From Nocardioides sp. QY071 (lineage in GTDB: Bacteria > Actinomycetota > Actinomycetes > Propionibacteriales > Nocardioidaceae), in assembly GCF_029961765.1 (NCBI RefSeq), contig NZ_CP124681.1, positions 2,046,001 through 2,110,000 on the forward strand: 64,000 nt of DNA. Direction: 5' to 3'. This document shows, piece after piece, positions 42,158 through 51,810 of the stretch. Made by a program: the position numbers and the translations under genes. How positions within the stretch are numbered: position 1 is the first letter of the stretch; each line of letters starts with the position of its first letter. Under the pieces are notes generated by a model, which made no database searches, was not told where the DNA came from, and saw only the letters and a program-made list of their open reading frames with translations.

Positions 42158-43567
42158 ATGTCGCAGGAAAGCACGCTCGTCGAAGGCTTGACGATCCAAC
42201 CGGTGCCGGAGTCTCAGCGCACCGGCAAGGTCCAGCACCTGTTCTCCTTCTGGTTCACCGTCCAGATCATCCCGCTGGCCGTCGTCACCGGCCTCCTGGG
42301 GCCGACCATCTTCGGCCTCGACGTCGGCTCGACGATCCTCGCGATCGTCAGCGGCAGCCTCGTCGGCGCCGTGTTCATGGCCCTGCACTCAGCGCAGGGG
42401 TCCAAGCTCGGCGTACCGCAGATGATCCAGGCCCGGGCACAGTTCGGCATGTACGGATCGGTGCCGATCACCGTGATCGTGGTGCTGATCTACGTCGGCT
42501 GGATCGTGTCGCTGATGGTGCTCGCGCAGCAGACGCTGGGCGCGGTGCTCACCGGGCTGGGCCACACCGCCGGCCTGCTGCTCAGCACCGCACTGACCCT
42601 GACAGCCGTCGTGGTCGGCTACCAGCTCATCCTCCGCTTCAACCGGGTGATGGTGTGGCTCTCGGGCCTGGCCCTCGTGCTCACCCTCGTCTACACCGGC
42701 ATGGAGGCGGCGGACGGCGGCGCCAGCATCACCGGCGCCGGCGGCTCGTTCACCTGGGCCGGCTTCCTCGGGATGGCCTCGGTGGTCGGCGTGTGGCAGC
42801 TGTCCTACGCGCCGTACGTCTCCGACTACTCGCGCTACCTGCCCTCGAGCACCAGCACCCGTGCGGCTTTCTGGTACACCTACGCCGGCACCGTGCTCGG
42901 CGTCATCGGGGCGATGACCGTCGGTGCCTTCCTGGTCGCCGGGCTCGGCGCGGACGGCGTGCTGGCCGACCTCGACAACATCATGCCGAAGCCTGTGTTC
43001 GTCTTCGTGATGCTGGCGTTCTTCCTCGGAGCGATCGACGCCGGCGTGATCAACATGTACGGCTCCTCGCTGTGCGTGCTGACCTGCATCCAGACCTTCA
43101 AGCTGAACTGGGCGCCGCGCGCCTCGGCCCGCCACATCGTCGCCGCCGTGCTCGCGCTCGCCGTGTTCGTCGCCTCGACGACCGTCTCCGACGACTTCAT
43201 GGCCGACTACACCAACTTCATCCTGGTCCTCGCCTACCTGCTGGTGCCGTGGAGCATCATCAACCTGGTCGACTACTACCTGGTCCACAAGGGTCACTAC
43301 GACCCGGAGTCGTTCAGCGACCCGCGCAGCGGCTACGGATCCTTCAACGTGCCCGCGCTCGTCAGCTACGTCCTCGGCTGCCTGGTGCAGATCCCGTTCA
43401 TGTCGACGACCCTCTACGTCGGCGCGATCGCGAAGCAGACCGGCGCCGTCGACACCTCCTGGATCGTCGGGAGCATCGCGACCTTCCTCATCTACCTCGG
43501 TCTGCTCCGCGCGTGGCGCCGGCAGCCGTCACCCGCCCTCGCCCCGGAAACGGAGATGTCCGCATGA
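42158..43567 (+). CDS. NCS1-family permease (cytosine/purine/allantoin type)
   Basis: A 469-residue transporter with about 12 hydrophobic segments. The N-terminal TGKVQHLFSFWFTVQIIPLA, GVPQMIQARAQFGMYG and SYAPYVSDYSRYLP are NCS1 signatures. NCS1 carriers import nucleobases, hydantoins, allantoin or related nitrogen compounds with Na+ or H+. The position between an ALDH and a ureohydrolase suggests that its substrate is the nitrogen compound degraded by this operon. An AGCGAAGGAA ribosome site precedes the ATG. The stop overlaps the ureohydrolase start (ATGA). Confidence 0.88.
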   Translation: MSQESTLVEGLTIQPVPESQRTGKVQHLFSFWFTVQIIPLAVVTGLLGPTIFGLDVGSTILAIVSGSLVGAVFMALHSAQGSKLGVPQMIQARAQFGMYGSVPITVIVVLIYVGWIVSLMVLAQQTLGAVLTGLGHTAGLLLSTALTLTAVVVGYQLILRFNRVMVWLSGLALVLTLVYTGMEAADGGASITGAGGSFTWAGFLGMASVVGVWQLSYAPYVSDYSRYLPSSTSTRAAFWYTYAGTVLGVIGAMTVGAFLVAGLGADGVLADLDNIMPKPVFVFVMLAFFLGAIDAGVINMYGSSLCVLTCIQTFKLNWAPRASARHIVAAVLALAVFVASTTVSDDFMADYTNFILVLAYLLVPWSIINLVDYYLVHKGHYDPESFSDPRSGYGSFNVPALVSYVLGCLVQIPFMSTTLYVGAIAKQTGAVDTSWIVGSIATFLIYLGLLRAWRRQPSPALAPETEMSA

Positions 43568-44544
43568 GCCACCGCGTCAGCACACACCAGCCGGTCGGTG
43601 CCCTGGAGGCGACGAAGGTCCCGCGGTACGCCGGTCTGGGCACCTTCGCGCGGATCCCGTTGATCGAGTCGGTGCCCGACTACGACATCGCGATCCTCGG
43701 CGTCCCGTTCGACGGCGGCACGTCGTACCGGCCGGGCGCGCGGTTCGGCCCGATGGGCATCCGGCAGGCCTCGCGCCACCTGCGGCCCCGCTTCCACGTC
43801 GAGCTGGACACCGCGCCCCTGGAGGAGATCCAGGTCGTCGATGCGGGCGACGTGCCGTGCACGCCGTACGACATCGAGGAGGCCATGCAGCAGATCGAGG
43901 ACATGGCCCGCGACGTCCACGGCCGGGCCGGTCGCCGGATCGTCACCCTCGGCGGCGACCACACCGTGGCCCTGCCGATGCTGCGTGCCGCGCACCGCCA
44001 GCACGGGCCGATCGCGCTGGTGCACTTCGACGCGCACCTCGACACCTGGGACACCTACTTCAAGGCGCCGATCACCCACGGCACGGTGTTCCGCCGCGCG
44101 TTCGAGGAGGGCCTGCTCGCCGAGGACAAGTCGATCCACGTCGGCATCCGCGGCCCGATCTACGACCGGATGGACCTCGTCGACGACGCGTCCTTCGGGT
44201 TCCGGATCATCCGCGCCGGCGACCTCGACTTCCTCGGCATCGACGGTGCCGCCGACGCGATCCGCCATCGGGTGGGCGACGCTCCCGTCTACGTGTCGAT
44301 CGACATCGACGTGCTCGACCCGGCGTTCGCGCCCGGCACCGGCACCCCGGAGATGGGCGGCCTCAACAGCCGCGAGCTGCTGCACGTGCTGCGCAAGCTG
44401 GACGGGCTGAACATCATCGGCGCCGACGTCGTCGAGACGGCTCCCGACTACGACCACGCGGAGATCACCTGCGTCGCTGCCGCGACCGTCGCCTTCGACC
44501 TGGTCACGCTCATGAGCAAGACGCCCTCTTCCGTCGTGCCCTGA
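43564..44544 (+). CDS. Ureohydrolase (agmatinase/guanidino-acid hydrolase family)
   Basis: A 326-residue arginase-fold enzyme. Metal-binding motifs are TLGGDHTVALP, HFDAHLDTWD and SIDIDVLDPAFAPGTGTPE. The substrate loop THGTVFRRAFEEGLL and GIRGPIYDRMDL follow the agmatinase/guanidinobutyrase pattern. It should split a guanidino compound into urea and an amine. The exact substrate cannot be told from sequence: agmatine, 4-guanidinobutyrate, guanidinoacetate and guanidine hydrolases share these motifs. It is the last gene before a glycine riboswitch and glyA. Confidence 0.88.
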   Translation: MSHRVSTHQPVGALEATKVPRYAGLGTFARIPLIESVPDYDIAILGVPFDGGTSYRPGARFGPMGIRQASRHLRPRFHVELDTAPLEEIQVVDAGDVPCTPYDIEEAMQQIEDMARDVHGRAGRRIVTLGGDHTVALPMLRAAHRQHGPIALVHFDAHLDTWDTYFKAPITHGTVFRRAFEEGLLAEDKSIHVGIRGPIYDRMDLVDDASFGFRIIRAGDLDFLGIDGAADAIRHRVGDAPVYVSIDIDVLDPAFAPGTGTPEMGGLNSRELLHVLRKLDGLNIIGADVVETAPDYDHAEITCVAAATVAFDLVTLMSKTPSSVVP

Positions 44545-44591
44545 GGCGTGCCATCCTGACGCCGTCACAACTGAAGACCCGCCGTTCGTAG

Positions 44592-44775
44592 CCGAAGCAG
44601 GAGAGACCTCGCCGTGAGCGGGGCGCCGTAGGAGCAACTCTCCCCGAGAAACTCTCAGGCACCGTCACTGCTCGTGCGAGGCGACTCTGGAAAGACAGGA
44701 CCCGTGTGTCCTGCGCCCAAGGTGCAAGCCGCTGCGGCGGTGAAGCTCTCAGGCACCGATGACAGAGCGGGGAGG
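44592..44775 (+). ncRNA. Tandem glycine riboswitch upstream of glyA
   Basis: There are two aptamers in a row. The first starts GCAGGAGAGACC and has the CGCCGTAGGAGCAA and GAAACTCTCAGGCACC blocks, closing with GGCGACTCTGG. The second has CGCCCAAGGTGCAAGC and GAAGCTCTCAGGCACCGATG, and ends GACAGAGCGGGG. A short GGAGGC/GCCTCC hairpin (44771-44776 with 44794-44799) lies just before the glyA ATG and could mask its GGGAG ribosome site, a possible expression platform. Glycine should raise glyA expression. Outer limits are approximate. Confidence 0.92.
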
Positions 44776-44801
44776 CCCACCACCACGACGGGAGCCTCCG
44801 C

Positions 44802-46082
44802 ATGACCACGAACGACGCCTTCGGCCAGCACCTCGCCGACTACGACCCCGACGTCCACGCGGCGATCAGCGCCGAGCTCGCCCGCCAGCAGGGCACGCTC
44901 GAGCTGATCGCCTCGGAGAACTTCGCCCCGGTCGCCGTGATGGAGGCACAGGGGTCGGTCCTCACCAACAAGTACGCCGAGGGCTACCCGGGCCGCCGCT
45001 ACTACGGTGGGTGCGAGCACGTCGACGTGATCGAGCAGCTCGCGATCGACCGGGTGAAGGAGCTGTTCGGCGCCGAGGCCGCCAACGTGCAGCCCCACTC
45101 CGGCGCCCAGGCCAACGCCGCCGCGATGTTCGCCCTGCTCGACCCGGGCGACACGATCCTCGGGCTCGACCTCGCCCACGGCGGCCACCTGACCCACGGG
45201 ATGCGGATCAACTTCTCCGGCAAGCTCTACGACGTGGTCGCCTACCACGTCGACGCCGAGGACTTCCGCGTCGACATGGCCGAGGTCGAGCGGCTCGCGC
45301 TGGAGCACGAGCCGAAGCTGATCGTGGCCGGGTGGTCGGCGTATCCGCGGCAGCTGGACTTCGCCGAGTTCCGCCGCATCGCCGACCTCGTCGGTGCGTA
45401 CCTGATGGTCGACATGGCCCACTTCGCCGGCCTGGTCGCCACCGGACTGCACCCGAGCCCGGTGCCGTACGCCGACGTCGTCACCACGACCACCCACAAG
45501 ACCCTCGGCGGCCCGCGCGGTGGCGTGATCCTGTCGAAGGAGTCGCTGGCCAAGAAGATCAACTCGGCCGTCTTCCCCGGCCAGCAGGGCGGCCCGCTCG
45601 AGCACGTCGTCGCCGCCAAGGCGGTGGCGTTCAAGATGGCGGCCTCCCCGGCCTTCCGGGAGCGCCAGGAGCGGACGCTGGAGGGCGCCCGCCTGCTCGC
45701 TGCGCGCCTCACCGAGCCCGACGTGGTGGACGCCGGCGTGTCGGTCCTGACCGGCGGCACCGAGGTGCACCTGGTCCTGGTCGACCTGCGCTCGTCCGCA
45801 CTGGACGGACAGCAGGCCGAGGACCGCCTTCACTCCATCGGCCTCACCGTCAACCGCAACGCCGTCCCCTTCGACCCCCGCCCGCCGATGGTCACCTCCG
45901 GCCTGCGCATCGGCACGCCGGCGCTGGCGACGCGCGGGTTCGGCGCGGAGGCCTTCGCCGAGGTCGCCGACGTCATCGCCGAGGCGCTCAAGCCGTCGTA
46001 CGACGAGTCGGTCGCCGACAAGCTGCGGGACCGGGTCGCGGCGCTCGCCGCGGCGTACCCGCTCTATCCGGGGCTCGGCTGA
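44802..46082 (+). CDS. glyA: Serine hydroxymethyltransferase GlyA
   Basis: A 426-residue PLP enzyme that interconverts serine and glycine with tetrahydrofolate. It shows [58 protein letters not shown] and the PLP lysine in [16 protein letters not shown]. Full length. The glycine riboswitch upstream indicates induction by glycine, so here it may work in the glycine-consuming direction. The 3' end overlaps the convergent ABC-F gene by 19 bases. Confidence 0.96.
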   Translation: MTTNDAFGQHLADYDPDVHAAISAELARQQGTLELIASENFAPVAVMEAQGSVLTNKYAEGYPGRRYYGGCEHVDVIEQLAIDRVKELFGAEAANVQPHSGAQANAAAMFALLDPGDTILGLDLAHGGHLTHGMRINFSGKLYDVVAYHVDAEDFRVDMAEVERLALEHEPKLIVAGWSAYPRQLDFAEFRRIADLVGAYLMVDMAHFAGLVATGLHPSPVPYADVVTTTTHKTLGGPRGGVILSKESLAKKINSAVFPGQQGGPLEHVVAAKAVAFKMAASPAFRERQERTLEGARLLAARLTEPDVVDAGVSVLTGGTEVHLVLVDLRSSALDGQQAEDRLHSIGLTVNRNAVPFDPRPPMVTSGLRIGTPALATRGFGAEAFAEVADVIAEALKPSYDESVADKLRDRVAALAAAYPLYPGLG

Positions 46083-47719
46083 GACACGACCCGACCGTCC
46101 TCGACCTGCCAGCGCTGGTCGAGCCGGACGTTGTCGAGCAGCCGGCGGTCGTGCGAGACCAGGAGCAGCGCGCCGTCGTACGAGTCGAGGGCCTGCTCGA
46201 GCTGCTCGATCGCCGGCAGGTCGAGGTGGTTGGTGGGCTCGTCGAGGACCAGGAGGTTGACGCCGCGGGCCTGGAGCAGCGCCATGGCGGCGCGGGTGCG
46301 CTCGCCGGGGGAGAGGCGGCCGACGAGGCTGGTGACCTGGTCGGCCTTGAGGCCGAACTTCGCCAGCAGGGTGCGTACGTCGGCCGGTGCCATGTCAGGC
46401 ATGGCCGCCTCGAACGCCACGCCGAGGGGGAGGTCGTCGTCGAGGCCGGTGCGGGCCTGGTCGATCTCACCGACGGCGACCGACGCGCCGAGGCCGGCGC
46501 GGCCGGCGTCAGGGGCGAGCCGGCCGAGGAGGAGGCGGAGCAGGGTGGTCTTGCCGGCGCCGTTGGGCCCGGTGATGCCGATCCGGTCGCCGGCACTGAC
46601 CTGGAGCGAGGCGGGGCCGAAGGTGAACCCACCCATCCGCGCCACCGCCTCGGAGAGGGTGGCGACCACCGAGCTGGACCGCGGTGCGGCGGCGATCGAG
46701 AAGCGCAGCTCCCACTCCTTGCGGGGCTCCTCGACCTCCTCCAGGCGTGCGATCCGCGACTCCATCTGACGGACCTTCTGGGCCTGCTTCTCTGACGACT
46801 CCGACTGCGCCCGGCGCCGGATCTTGTCGTTGTCGGGAGACTTCCGCATCGCGTTGCGCACGCCCTGCGAGCTCCACTCCCGCTGGACCCGGGCACGGCT
46901 GACCAGGTCGGCCTTCTTCTCGGCGAACTCCTCGTAGGCCTCCCGCGCGTGGCGCCGCGCGACGGCCCGCTCCTCGAGGAAGGCGTCGTACCCGCCGTCG
47001 TACACCGCCACCTGGTGCTGCGCGATGTCGAGCTCGACGACCCGCGTCACGACCCGTGACAGGAACTCCCGGTCGTGCGACACGAGCACGACGCCCGCCC
47101 GCAGCCCGCGCACGAAGGTCTCCAGTCGCTCCAGACCGCCGAGGTCGAGGTCGTTGGTCGGCTCGTCGAGCAGCACGAGGTCGAACCGGCTGAGCATCAG
47201 CACCGCCAGCGCCGCCCGCGCCGCCTGCCCGCCCGACAGCGACGTCATCAGCGCATCGGGCCCCACGTCGAGGCCGAGCTCGGCCAGCATCGGCGGCAGC
47301 CGCTCGTCGAGGTCCGGTGCGCCGCTGGCCAGCCAGTGGTCGAGGCTGTGGGCGTAGGCATCCGCCGTCGCCGCCGACTCGTCACCGCTGCCCAGAGCCG
47401 CGGCGGCCCCCTCCATCGCCTCGGTCGCGGCAGCAGCACCGGTACGGCGGGCGACGTACCCACCGACGGTCTCTCCCTCGATCCGCTCGTGCTCCTGGGG
47501 CAGCCACCCCACGAACGCGTCGGACGGGGCCGTCGACACGGTGCCGTCGAGCGGTGTCAGGTCGCCGGCGAGCAGGCGTAGCAGCGTCGTCTTGCCCGCG
47601 CCGTTGGCGCCGACGACACCCACCACGTCGCCCGGCGCGACGGTCAGGTCAAGGGACTCGAACAGGGTGCGGTGAGCGTGGCCCCCGGCGAGGTTCTTGG
47701 CAACGAGGGTCGCGCTCAT
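46064..47719 (-). CDS. ABC-F family ATPase (ribosome-acting)
   Basis: A 551-residue protein with two ABC domains and no membrane segment. Walker [15 protein letters not shown] with [13 protein letters not shown] and [10 protein letters not shown]; second copy [14 protein letters not shown] with [13 protein letters not shown] and [10 protein letters not shown]. Between them is the charged linker (about 240-320, [20 protein letters not shown]) that reaches into the ribosome in ABC-F proteins. It could protect ribosomes from antibiotics or be a housekeeping translation factor. TACGAT lies 6 bases before the ATG at 47719, so it is probably leaderless. It is convergent with glyA. Confidence 0.9.
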   Translation of the reverse strand: MSATLVAKNLAGGHAHRTLFESLDLTVAPGDVVGVVGANGAGKTTLLRLLAGDLTPLDGTVSTAPSDAFVGWLPQEHERIEGETVGGYVARRTGAAAATEAMEGAAAALGSGDESAATADAYAHSLDHWLASGAPDLDERLPPMLAELGLDVGPDALMTSLSGGQAARAALAVLMLSRFDLVLLDEPTNDLDLGGLERLETFVRGLRAGVVLVSHDREFLSRVVTRVVELDIAQHQVAVYDGGYDAFLEERAVARRHAREAYEEFAEKKADLVSRARVQREWSSQGVRNAMRKSPDNDKIRRRAQSESSEKQAQKVRQMESRIARLEEVEEPRKEWELRFSIAAAPRSSSVVATLSEAVARMGGFTFGPASLQVSAGDRIGITGPNGAGKTTLLRLLLGRLAPDAGRAGLGASVAVGEIDQARTGLDDDLPLGVAFEAAMPDMAPADVRTLLAKFGLKADQVTSLVGRLSPGERTRAAMALLQARGVNLLVLDEPTNHLDLPAIEQLEQALDSYDGALLLVSHDRRLLDNVRLDQRWQVEDGRVVSQPSPG

Positions 47720-47878
47720 GGAGCGATCGTAGTTTCCGCGGCCCGACGGGATCCCGCGCCCCACGATGGGTACCGACCGAGTGCCGGCGACAGCACGTCA
47801 CCGGCCAGGGCCCGCAGGGTTGCCGACGAAACAGCCGCAGCGCGGTGACCGGTTCGACTCCGGTCTGGGCCGCTGGTG

Positions 47879-49585
47879 TCAGGCACTGTCCTCGGTCAGC
47901 GCGGCGGTCGGCAGCCAGTCGGCGCCGAGCAGCTCGGCGAGGCAGGCGAGGCCGGTGGTGTCGCTGCCGACGGTGTCGGAGGCGGCGGCGATCCGCTCGA
48001 CCATCACCTTGCCGACCTGTTCCTCGACCGTGCCCTCGGCGTACGCGATGTGCCAGGGCGAGACCTGGTGGTCGCGGTGGGTGCGGCCGGTGACCTGCCG
48101 TCCGGCGATCCCCGAGAAGCGGGCCTGGTGGAAGACGCCGACCCGTGGTTCGGTGCTCGCCTGGCGGCCGTCGGCGAGCGTCTCGCCGGCGTGCAGGCTG
48201 ATCGAGGCGACGGTGGTGAAGACGCAGACCTTCGCCTCGCCGGTCTGGAAGCGGAGCCGCTCCGCCTCGGCGTCGAACCGGTCGCGGCCGTAGATCGTGG
48301 CGACCTCGATCCCGGAGTCACGCAGCCGGTCGACGATCGGGTCGGCGGCGGTGGCGACGAACTCGACCGAGCACGCGACCTGTCGCTCGGCCCGCACCTG
48401 CTGGGCGATCCAGTCGACCGTCGACTCGACCCGGATCAGCCCGGCCTTCTGCCGGAACCGCAGCAGGGCCGCCCGCCCCTTCGCGACATTGCGGCCGCGG
48501 CGGGCGATGTCCATCTCGCGACAGAACTCGCCCCATTCCGCTTCGTACGCCGACCGCTCGGCCGGCGTGAGCGCCACCGGCATGCCCGAGATCGGCACCG
48601 GTCCCCACGGCGCCGCGCGGTGCAGCATCGCGGGCGGTCGCTCGTCGGCGAGCCAGCCGCGCACCAGCTTGAGGTCCGCGGCGCGCCGAGCGGGATCGGT
48701 GGTCCACGCCGCGCCGTACCGACCGGGTTCGACCGCGACGCCGTGCCGCTCCAGCGCCCCGGCGAAGGTGGCGCCGGGCTGGGTGGCGCTCGTCCAGTCC
48801 TTCATCGACTCGCCGAGGACCTGCGCGTAGCCGGGCGCGAGGTACGGCAGCTCGAGCGGCGTGTGCCCGGGCGTCGCGGTCGTCGCGATGACGAACGGCG
48901 CCTTGTCGTGGGGCTTGGCGTGCCCGGAGATGCGGGTCCAGTGCTTCCAGCGCTTGGTGGTCGTTCGGCGCAGGGCGTGGGCCTCGTCCGCGATGATCAC
49001 GTCCCACGTGTGGTCCTTGACCTTCTCCAGCCGGTCCCAGGTGATCACGACCCACTCGAGACCACCGTCGCCGAGCGCCGTGATCGTGCGGCACCAGTGC
49101 CCGATCGTGATCGCGGCGGGCCGGTCCGCCACGACGAGCACCCGTCGCGCACCGCGCAGGTCGCCGACCGCCACCGCCCCGAGGACCGCCGAGATCGTCT
49201 TGCCCACGCCGGGCTCGTCGGCCAGCAGGAACAGCCGCCCGCCCGCCTCCGCCCTGGCCGCGATCGCGTCCGCTGCCTCGAACTGGATCCTGCGCGGCTC
49301 GAGCGCGTCGCTCGGCTCGGGGGCGGGCGTCGGATCGTCGGGGTTGAGGGTGTTCTCGATGAACCGGCCGAGGGTGTGGGGGCCGGGCGCGTAGGGCCGC
49401 AGGTCCGCGGGGAGCGCCCGTCCGACGTACAGGTGCGTCTTGACCGCCGGGTGCCAGGTCGCGCCGTCGACCTGCGTCCCGTACGGCACGTCGAGCACCC
49501 ACAGCCGCTCACCCGGCCCGGCGAACGGCAACGGTCGCGTCGATGCGGTACGACGCCGCGCGCGGGGTCGGCGGGAACTGGCCAC
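47879..49585 (-). CDS. SNF2-type DEAH-box helicase-like protein
   Basis: A 568-residue superfamily 2 protein. Walker A is DEPGVGKTISAVLGA, the Walker B/DEAH box is WDVIIADEAHALRR, motif III-like is IATTATPGHTP, and the C-terminal helicase part has VCVFTTVASISLHAGETL and GRQVTGRTHRDHQ. It lacks any extra restriction or phage-replication domain. The compact form resembles actinophage-encoded SNF2 helicases, but no phage genes flank it. The N-terminus is Arg-rich. TAGCGT lies 6 bases before the GTG at 49585 (leaderless). Its role in DNA repair or defence is open. Confidence 0.78.
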   Translation of the reverse strand: MASSRRPRARRRTASTRPLPFAGPGERLWVLDVPYGTQVDGATWHPAVKTHLYVGRALPADLRPYAPGPHTLGRFIENTLNPDDPTPAPEPSDALEPRRIQFEAADAIAARAEAGGRLFLLADEPGVGKTISAVLGAVAVGDLRGARRVLVVADRPAAITIGHWCRTITALGDGGLEWVVITWDRLEKVKDHTWDVIIADEAHALRRTTTKRWKHWTRISGHAKPHDKAPFVIATTATPGHTPLELPYLAPGYAQVLGESMKDWTSATQPGATFAGALERHGVAVEPGRYGAAWTTDPARRAADLKLVRGWLADERPPAMLHRAAPWGPVPISGMPVALTPAERSAYEAEWGEFCREMDIARRGRNVAKGRAALLRFRQKAGLIRVESTVDWIAQQVRAERQVACSVEFVATAADPIVDRLRDSGIEVATIYGRDRFDAEAERLRFQTGEAKVCVFTTVASISLHAGETLADGRQASTEPRVGVFHQARFSGIAGRQVTGRTHRDHQVSPWHIAYAEGTVEEQVGKVMVERIAAASDTVGSDTTGLACLAELLGADWLPTAALTEDSA

Positions 49586-49594
49586 TCCCGGACG

Positions 49595-50794
49595 CTACCG
49601 GGACGGGGCGCTCCGCCCGGCGTCCGGCACGCCGTCGTACTCGGGCAGCTCGGGGCCGCCGACCGCGCGCTCGATCAGCGCGGTGAAGTGCTCCATGTCG
49701 GGCTCGGGACTCGGCTCGGAGTCCGGCGTCGCGGTGAGCATCTGCACGTGCATCCGGCCGATCTCCTGGTTGGCCTCCACGTAGTCGCGCATCCGCTCCC
49801 GGTAGCCGGCGAACCCGGCCTCCGGGTCCCAGCCCGCGGCCGCGAGCTCGCCCGCGAGCAGGTACGCCCCGACCAGCGCGAGCCCGGTGCCCGCGCCCGA
49901 CATCGGCGAGGCGCTGAACGCGGCGTCGCCGAGGAGGCCCACCCGCCCGTCGTGCCAGTCCTCCATCACGACCTGGGCGACCTGGTCGAGGTAGAAGTCC
50001 GGGCTGTCGTCCAGGTGCGCGAGGATGCGTGCCGTCTCCCAGCCGAAGCCGGCCATCTGCTCGCGCAGCAGCCGCTTCTGGGCCTCGACGTCGCGGTGGT
50101 CGATCTCGAAGTCGGCGGCGGGGAAGGACAGCATGGCGATCGCCTTGGTGGCGTCGGGGACCGGCCGCAGCCCGGCCCAGCGGCCGGCGTCCTGGTAGTC
50201 GTACATCCAGCCGTCGAGCCCGAACTCGTTGGGCACGGTGAAGAACGCCAGCACCAGGCCGAGGTGGCGCAGATACCTCTCCCGCGGCCCGAACACCATG
50301 CCGCGCAGTGCCGAGTGCAGTCCGTCGGCGCCGATCACGAGGTCGAAGCGCCGCTCCTCTCCGCTGGCGAAGGTGACGTCGACGCCGTCCGCGTCCTGGG
50401 CGAGCTCGGCGATCCGGTCCCCGAAGACGTACTCGACCTGCTGGCTCGTGTCGTCGTACAGGACCTGGGCGAGGTCACCGCGCAGGATCTCGATCTCGGA
50501 GACGTAGCCGTCGCCGTCGTTGTCCTCGGCGCGGTGGGTCTCCAGCACGCTGCCCTCGGCGTCCACCGAGTACGCGCCGGCGGTGTTCGTGCACGCGGCC
50601 CGTACCGCCGCGTCGAGCCCCATCCGGCGGATGACCTCCTTGGCCACGCCACGCGCGTCCACGGCCTGACCGCCGGGACGCAGCGCCGGCGCCTGCTCCA
50701 CCACCGTCACCTCGGCGCCGCGGCGGCACAGCCAGTGGGCGAGCGCGGGTCCCGCGATGCTCGCTCCGGTCACCAACACCTTGATGTCACCCAT
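49595..50794 (-). CDS. FAD-dependent monooxygenase (group A flavoprotein)
   Basis: A 399-residue flavoprotein hydroxylase-type protein. The N-terminal FAD loop is VTGASIAGPALAHWLCRRGA, with EQAP after it. The middle DLVIGADGLHSALR is the DG motif and GRVGLLGDAAFSASPMSGAG the GD motif of group A monooxygenases; GTGLALVGAYLLAGEL follows. Similar proteins oxidise aromatic compounds or inactivate antibiotics (TetX-like). No partner reductase is nearby. It is divergent from the methylenetetrahydrofolate reductase-like gene, with about 80 bases between. Confidence 0.85.
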   Translation of the reverse strand: MGDIKVLVTGASIAGPALAHWLCRRGAEVTVVEQAPALRPGGQAVDARGVAKEVIRRMGLDAAVRAACTNTAGAYSVDAEGSVLETHRAEDNDGDGYVSEIEILRGDLAQVLYDDTSQQVEYVFGDRIAELAQDADGVDVTFASGEERRFDLVIGADGLHSALRGMVFGPRERYLRHLGLVLAFFTVPNEFGLDGWMYDYQDAGRWAGLRPVPDATKAIAMLSFPAADFEIDHRDVEAQKRLLREQMAGFGWETARILAHLDDSPDFYLDQVAQVVMEDWHDGRVGLLGDAAFSASPMSGAGTGLALVGAYLLAGELAAAGWDPEAGFAGYRERMRDYVEANQEIGRMHVQMLTATPDSEPSPEPDMEHFTALIERAVGGPELPEYDGVPDAGRSAPSR

Positions 50795-50876
50795 CGTGCT
50801 CTCTTTCGCCTCGTCGACCGATGCTGGTGTGACCCGGCCGTCGTCCCGAACTCATCGGTCCCGCTACCCTCACGGC

Positions 50877-51800
50877 GTGGATGTCGCAACGCGCATCGAA
50901 GAGGGTCGCGGAGGCTTCGTCCTCTTCGCGATCACGCCGCCGCGGCAGTCGACGCCGGCCGAGCGGCTCCCGGAGATCGCGCGCGCCACCGTGGAGCGCC
51001 TGGAGCACCTCGACCTCGACGGGCTGGTCCTGTACGACATCGACGACGAGAGCTCCCGCAACCCTGCTGAGCGCCCGTTCCCCTTCAGCCCCACGGTCGA
51101 CCCGGCCGAGTACCGCTCGGCGTACCTCTCCTCGTGGCGGACACCCGTCATCGTCTACCGCGCGGTCGGCAAGTACCAGCGCGAGGACCTGCGCGGCTGG
51201 CTCGCCGAGCAGGACCACCGCCGGACCCTGACGGTGATGGTCGGTGCCTCGTCCAGCGGTACGACGGCGCCCGTCACCCTCACGGATGCGCAGGCCCTGC
51301 GGGCCGAGGCGAACCCCCGGCTGCTCCTCGGCGGGGTGGCGATCCCCGAGCGGCACAGCCGTCGCGACGACGAGCACCTGCGGCTGATCGCCAAGCAGGA
51401 GGCGGGCTGCCGGTTCTTCGTCACGCAGGTGGTCTACGACCTCAACGCCACCAAGAACCTGGTCTCGGACTACCGCTACGCGTGTGAGGAACGAGGGCTG
51501 GCCCCTGTCCCCATCGTGTTCACCTTCTCGGTCTGCGGGTCGATGAAGACCCTCGAGTTCCTCCGCTGGCTCGGCGTCGACGTACCGAGGTGGATCGAGA
51601 ACGACCTGCGGCACTCGACGAACCCGCTGACCGCGTCGTTCGAGCAGGCCGCCGCCACCGCTACCGAGCTCGCCGAGTTCTGCCGCCGTCTCGACGTACC
51701 GTTCGGGCTCAACGTGGAGAGCGTGTCGATCCGCCGGGAGGAGATCGAGGCGTCGGTCGAGCTGGCTGCGCTGCTGAGCGCGCAGCTGCGCTCCGGCTGA
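50877..51800 (+). CDS. Methylenetetrahydrofolate reductase-like protein
   Basis: A 307-residue TIM-barrel protein. FVLFAITPPRQSTPAERLPE at the N-terminus, LVLYDIDDES, the FFVTQVVYDLNATKNL segment and VPIVFTFSVCGSMKTLEFL match the MTHFR fold. It is shorter and more divergent than MetF, resembling the non-canonical actinobacterial type, so cofactor use and substrate are uncertain. TACCCT lies 6 bases before the GTG (leaderless). The gene lies a few bases before the convergent RNase P RNA and 5 kb from glyA, another one-carbon gene. Confidence 0.75.
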   Translation: MDVATRIEEGRGGFVLFAITPPRQSTPAERLPEIARATVERLEHLDLDGLVLYDIDDESSRNPAERPFPFSPTVDPAEYRSAYLSSWRTPVIVYRAVGKYQREDLRGWLAEQDHRRTLTVMVGASSSGTTAPVTLTDAQALRAEANPRLLLGGVAIPERHSRRDDEHLRLIAKQEAGCRFFVTQVVYDLNATKNLVSDYRYACEERGLAPVPIVFTFSVCGSMKTLEFLRWLGVDVPRWIENDLRHSTNPLTASFEQAAATATELAEFCRRLDVPFGLNVESVSIRREEIEASVELAALLSAQLRSG

Positions 51801-51810
51801 TCGAGCTTGG

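Noticed and set aside
47803..47872. Possible complete tRNA gene around the T-arm-like hairpin
   Set aside because: Only the T-arm pairs perfectly; no acceptable D-arm or anticodon arm at the right spacing and the acceptor needs a bulge. Kept only as a possible remnant.
47876..51070. 1064-codon plus-strand frame opposite the helicase and monooxygenase genes
   Set aside because: Gly/Arg/Val-rich shadow with no recognisable domain.
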